DNA of 64,000 nucleotides, taken from Vitellaria paradoxa. Its lineage: Eukaryota; Streptophyta; Magnoliopsida; Ericales; Sapotaceae. Location: assembly GCA_019916065.1 (NCBI GenBank), contig CM034238.1, forward strand, positions 806,001 through 870,000. Direction: 5' to 3'. Each line of letters starts with the position of its first letter. Positions within the stretch are counted from its first letter, which is position 1. The notes under the pieces are model-generated. The model did not search any database. It saw only the letters and a list, made by a program, of their open reading frames with translations, and was not told the DNA's origin. Position numbers and translations under genes: made by a program. Below, piece by piece: positions 60,361 through 64,000 of this stretch.

Positions 60361-61421
60361 ATTTGATTTAACAAATTTAGTTTTAACATTACTCTAAAAA
60401 TATTTTTGTTTATTGATATATGATTTTAGTTTTTATAGCATATTAAATTAATTAAAATTAATAAATAAATGTTACAATAAAATTTATGAAATCTAATTTA
60501 AATCTTAAAAAGTGATAAACAAAATTATTTGAATGAGATATAGAAAAAGAAATAACAATATTACCTCCTATTCTTTTATCTCATTTTTTTTAAGATATAA
60601 TTTTTTTTACTCTTTTATGTTAATTTTTTCTAAAAATGATTTTCATTAATCTTTTATCTTATTTTTTTCAATCACGATTTTAACAAAACTGAAATAAAAA
60701 ATATTAAAAGTAACTTTTTATCTTAATTTTTTAATTAAAGTGGGATAAAAAATTTATCTTATAAATCTTTATTACGTTTTTACTAAAGTCATGATTCTTA
60801 TAAATTTTAATTGTTTATCAATTATTATAGCAGTGCAATGCATGGCAAAGCATCAGAATGAGAAAAGGACTTGCTTATATATAAGAAATGATATTTTCTA
60901 TTTGGCTGCCAGACATCATGCATTTTTGACTCAGCTGGTAAAGGAGAAAATGCCTTTCAAAGCTAAGATGGTGACTGACTGATGACATAAACTGTCGGAA
61001 ATATGGATGCGACAACTCTCTTCAGTTTCTTCAAGGTTCCAGCAACCCATCACAGGTTATTTTGACATTGCTCCTGCTACTTCAGGCTGATGACACCTTA
61101 TATATAAGAGTCGTATACGGATTACACCCAACGTATATGAATGTATTTGGTGCCAAACGCGGTACAAGGAGGCCAAGGTACCAAGAATTAAACTATCTAT
61201 CTTTTGATTTCAATTTAATAATTAAGATCGAGCCCGCTAATTAATTTGAGAATTTCAGGATTGCAAGAAGAGGAATAATTGAAATGGTCAATCTTCAAGT
61301 TCTAAACTTCCAAAATGATCTTAATTCTGATTATGAATATTATTAATATGTTGGACTGGTGGGGTCTTAATTCAAAAATAAATTTATGAATGGCATGTAA
61401 TATTGGGTTAAAGAAAACCTT
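60360..61421. other. Spacer with one moderately complex block
   Basis: 60830-61260 is less AT-rich than its surroundings and includes a short plus-strand frame (60791-60982) with no recognisable family. It could be a gene or transposon fragment. Nothing else seen. Confidence 0.45.
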
Positions 61422-62143
61422 GCTCAATCTGCTGTAGTTTGTTGAGTAATACCATATTACCACAAAAGCTCAATCAGAATTATGTGAAAAGATTGTGAAT
61501 TTATGATTATTAAGTATATTTAATTCATTAAAATATTCTATAATTACAAGATTACCATTGATGTGCACATCTCTTTTTCCTGGTTTACTTGGTGTCTTAA
61601 AACTTTGAAAGCTTCCACAGAAAAATATTAGGTCTGCTAGAAGCCTATTATATAAATATATATATATATATATATACATATATCTTAAAATAGCATTGAT
61701 CTTTCATTAATTAAAACGGCCGATTGCGCATCTTTTTCCAACTTCTCCATTCACTGTCCTCCAAAACTTTCTTATTTTTGTTTTTGAAGAGAGATATTAT
61801 ACCAAAAAATCTTTATCAAGAGATGGAACAAGAATGACGTTATGGTGATATTATTTTTATAAGATTATTTCTTACAAAATGATAAGTCTATATTCATGCA
61901 ACCTCATTCTGGTATAAAATTTTAAAATAAAAAGTAATAATGTATTATTATTATTTTTACTATGTGTGCTAATCCTTTTTTAATTGCTTATTATTAATTT
62001 ATTAATTAATGACATGGTTTCAGAAAGTAACAGACTGCATCGAAGACCCCCCAAAAAAAAATCGACCTGTATTCAAACTCGAAAATGGGCTCCTTGTCGC
62101 CGACGAGGAAAGAAGAAAATGTAATCAAGACGGGGAAGTTTCC
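61422..62143 (+). repeat. Direct repeat, right copy (split by ~400 bp)
   Basis: The first part (61422-61645) matches 59792-60012. The second part (about 62055-62143) matches 60028-60113. Between them is a ~400 bp segment starting with an (AT)n run (61659-61680), so the right copy was interrupted after duplication or the left copy lost a piece. Confidence 0.8.
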
Positions 62144-62716
62144 TTCAATTTACGTAAGTAATTACAGCACAATTAACGCTGCAGTTTCTGAATTCCAACA
62201 AAAATGGTTGTTGTTTGTATAAGTAACCACTGTTGATGCAGTAATTCACGTGCTCAAATGCCGAATCTGTCTTAGCTCGCTACGTACGCACTTACCCTAA
62301 CCTACCGTGCACACTTCGATATATATTTCTTGGACTTAATTGGCGTTTGTGGTACAAGCCCACAAAAACCTCACTGATACAGATTTTATTATTATTATTA
62401 GTATTAGGGGAGGTGCATGCATGCCACAAAGTTCAATTATGAGCCTTTGAAATCAAATTAACTCACAGTAGATGGCAGCACATATATATATATATATATA
62501 ATGCATGTGTAAGTTGTATAATGTCTACAAACAGTAGTTTAAATAGATAATAAAGCAAGATACAAAATTAGTTTCGCTCTTTTATTTAGATGAAAACATT
62601 TCATACCAGCTAGCTAGTATATATATATATATATACATCAGCCCCCATGATAAATTTATTAATGTAGGACAATATTAATTAGGGCTTTAGTCATATAAAA
62701 TTTATGTAACTTTTGG

Positions 62717-62747
<31 letters not shown>

Positions 62748-63828
62748 TGTGCAGTAAATAAATTATAACTTACACTCCTTAACTTATAATTAATCAAAAT
62801 TGATATTGTTGTGCGGCTATGAATAACTTTTGTTTCAATATCACCTCACCTTCGTTTAACTCAGTGGCAACCTCCAAGCTTCATGACCTTGGAACATATA
62901 TGGTTCTGTTTGTTTTAAGGATTTGGTAGCGGATTGAATAATAAGTTTAATGGGTCCATGAGATTTGATTTTTCATTTTGTTTTTTTATTTTCGTCCCCT
63001 TTCTTTTTTTAAAAAAAATTTAGGCAACAAATATATAATATAATCTAATGTGATATTGCATATATTTTCACGTTCAAATTAATTTTTCACTAAAATATAA
63101 AAGTTCAAAATTATTATTTATCAAATTTCTTGTAAAATTATGTTTCTTATGCCACTACACATCTCACCAATTAAGTACCAAAAACATAATACTATATAAA
63201 ATTAATCATTTATTCAATTTAATTGCATATATTATTTAATGATCTTACTAAAATCATATTTTCCCCTAGTCCAACACAGTTATAGCTATATATGTATATA
63301 GGTGTGCTAGCTAGAAGCTTGGTCAAAAATCTGACTGGAATAAAGCATTTTGGTTTCACCAAGTCACAGGATCGCATTGGTGAAAACTTGATTTCATGCA
63401 ATTGAAAGTGTGATGAATAATTGAAGCTAAAGAACATGAGTCTGATTTTAACTATTTTCAGAGATCATTTTGCACTGTATACACATGTTGCTGTTTTCAG
63501 TTGCCTTCCACAGGAGTTATCAGAAGGTGCAGAGCAGATTCTGACTTCGTAACAAATTTGAGAACGGTCAACACCATTTCTCTGATCAGCCCCATGAAAG
63601 CTCCAATTGGGTCCATTCCTTTCTAATTTTCTATGTATGTATATATCGCACTTTCTTATGGTAATATTTCCGATCTTTTACGATTCTATTTATTTATGTG
63701 GGTGAAGCTAAACGGTTTTTGATTCCTTGCATGCTTACAAAACTAGTATGCGAATACAACTGATGCCTGTTAATAGGTTCGATCTGCATACATTTTACGG
63801 ATTTGCATGCCCTTCCCAAGTTGCTCCT
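62144..63828. other. AT-rich spacer with (AT)n tracts
   Basis: (AT)n microsatellites occur near 62483-62500, 62620-62634 and 62720-62748. A hairpin-forming inverted repeat lies at 63354-63385. The 63480-63620 block is more complex but has no recognised gene or miRNA precursor. Confidence 0.5.
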
Positions 63829-64000
63829 GCTAGGGATGAGCATGGGGCGGGTAGGAGACGAGTATGCATATCCTCATACTCGATCTCTAAACTAAAATCA
63901 ATCTCCATATCTTATCCGTTCTCCATTGGAGATTTATTTTTACCACTTATCCCCGACCCAAACGGGGAATGGAGATTCCCATGGAGAAACGGATACCTGA
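63829..64000. mobile_element. Repeat fragment cut by the window end
   Basis: GGGATGAGCATGGGGCGGG, TATGCATATCC, TTATCCCCGACCCAAACGGGG and GGAGATTCCCATGG belong to a widespread plant interspersed repeat type rich in GGGGCGGG/CCCGACCC words. The right end lies outside the window, so class and length are unknown. Confidence 0.45.

Noticed and set aside
63480..63640. Possible miRNA precursor
   Set aside because: I compared it with common plant miRNA sequences from memory and found no mature-miRNA match or long stem.

Overview
The window is nuclear DNA from a flowering plant, most likely a woody eudicot, although the species cannot be read from the sequence. The genes have short plant-type introns. 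The protein families are plant-specific: a GH10 xylanase of the cell-wall type, two thaumatin-like proteins, a Myb/SANT-like LIMYB-type protein, an AUX1/LAX auxin importer, a cold-shock glycine-rich RNA-binding protein and an ARMADILLO REPEAT ONLY protein. The long AT-rich spacers are packed with small inverted-repeat transposons and microsatellites.

Layout. At 3.98-7.55 kb (+) lies a secreted GH10 xylanase gene with a TATA box. At 9.4-10.9 kb (-) lies a thaumatin-like gene with a repetitive C-terminal tail. These two genes together carry six apparent single-base deletions, all in or beside short homopolymers, whereas the five genes further right carry none. At 12.4-13.3 kb is an LTR-like block with five G-boxes. 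At 13.7-24 kb a foldback element runs into a 4.9 kb head-to-tail duplication. At 27.3-28.1 kb (-) is an intact thaumatin-like gene, and at 29.4-32 kb (-) a Myb/SANT-like gene with an inferred 5' UTR intron. At 32.2-32.5 kb is a probable plastid DNA insertion. At 37.35-38.31 kb is a probable Helitron ending about 6 bp before a TATA-like motif and about 350 bp before the start codon of the LAX2-like gene (38.66-43.8 kb, +), whose intron 6 is of the rare GC-AG type. At 48.7-49.4 kb (-) is the intronless cold-shock/zinc-knuckle gene. Behind its promoter lies an inverted-repeat-bounded element carrying a dimeric higher-order tandem repeat full of the palindrome GTACCGGTAC. At 55.3-57.3 kb (-) is the intronless ARO gene. 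The remaining 57.5-64 kb is gene-poor and contains interrupted direct repeats.

The genes are independent single transcription units. No operon-like or pathway cluster is evident, although xylanase, thaumatin-like proteins, auxin import and ARO all relate loosely to the cell wall, apoplast or growth. I did not find a convincing undescribed multi-gene system. The most unusual structures are the GTACCGGTAC higher-order array inside an inverted-repeat element, the Helitron abutting the LAX2-like core promoter, and the 4.9 kb tandem duplication with an insertion difference between copies, which could be real or an assembly haplotype artefact.
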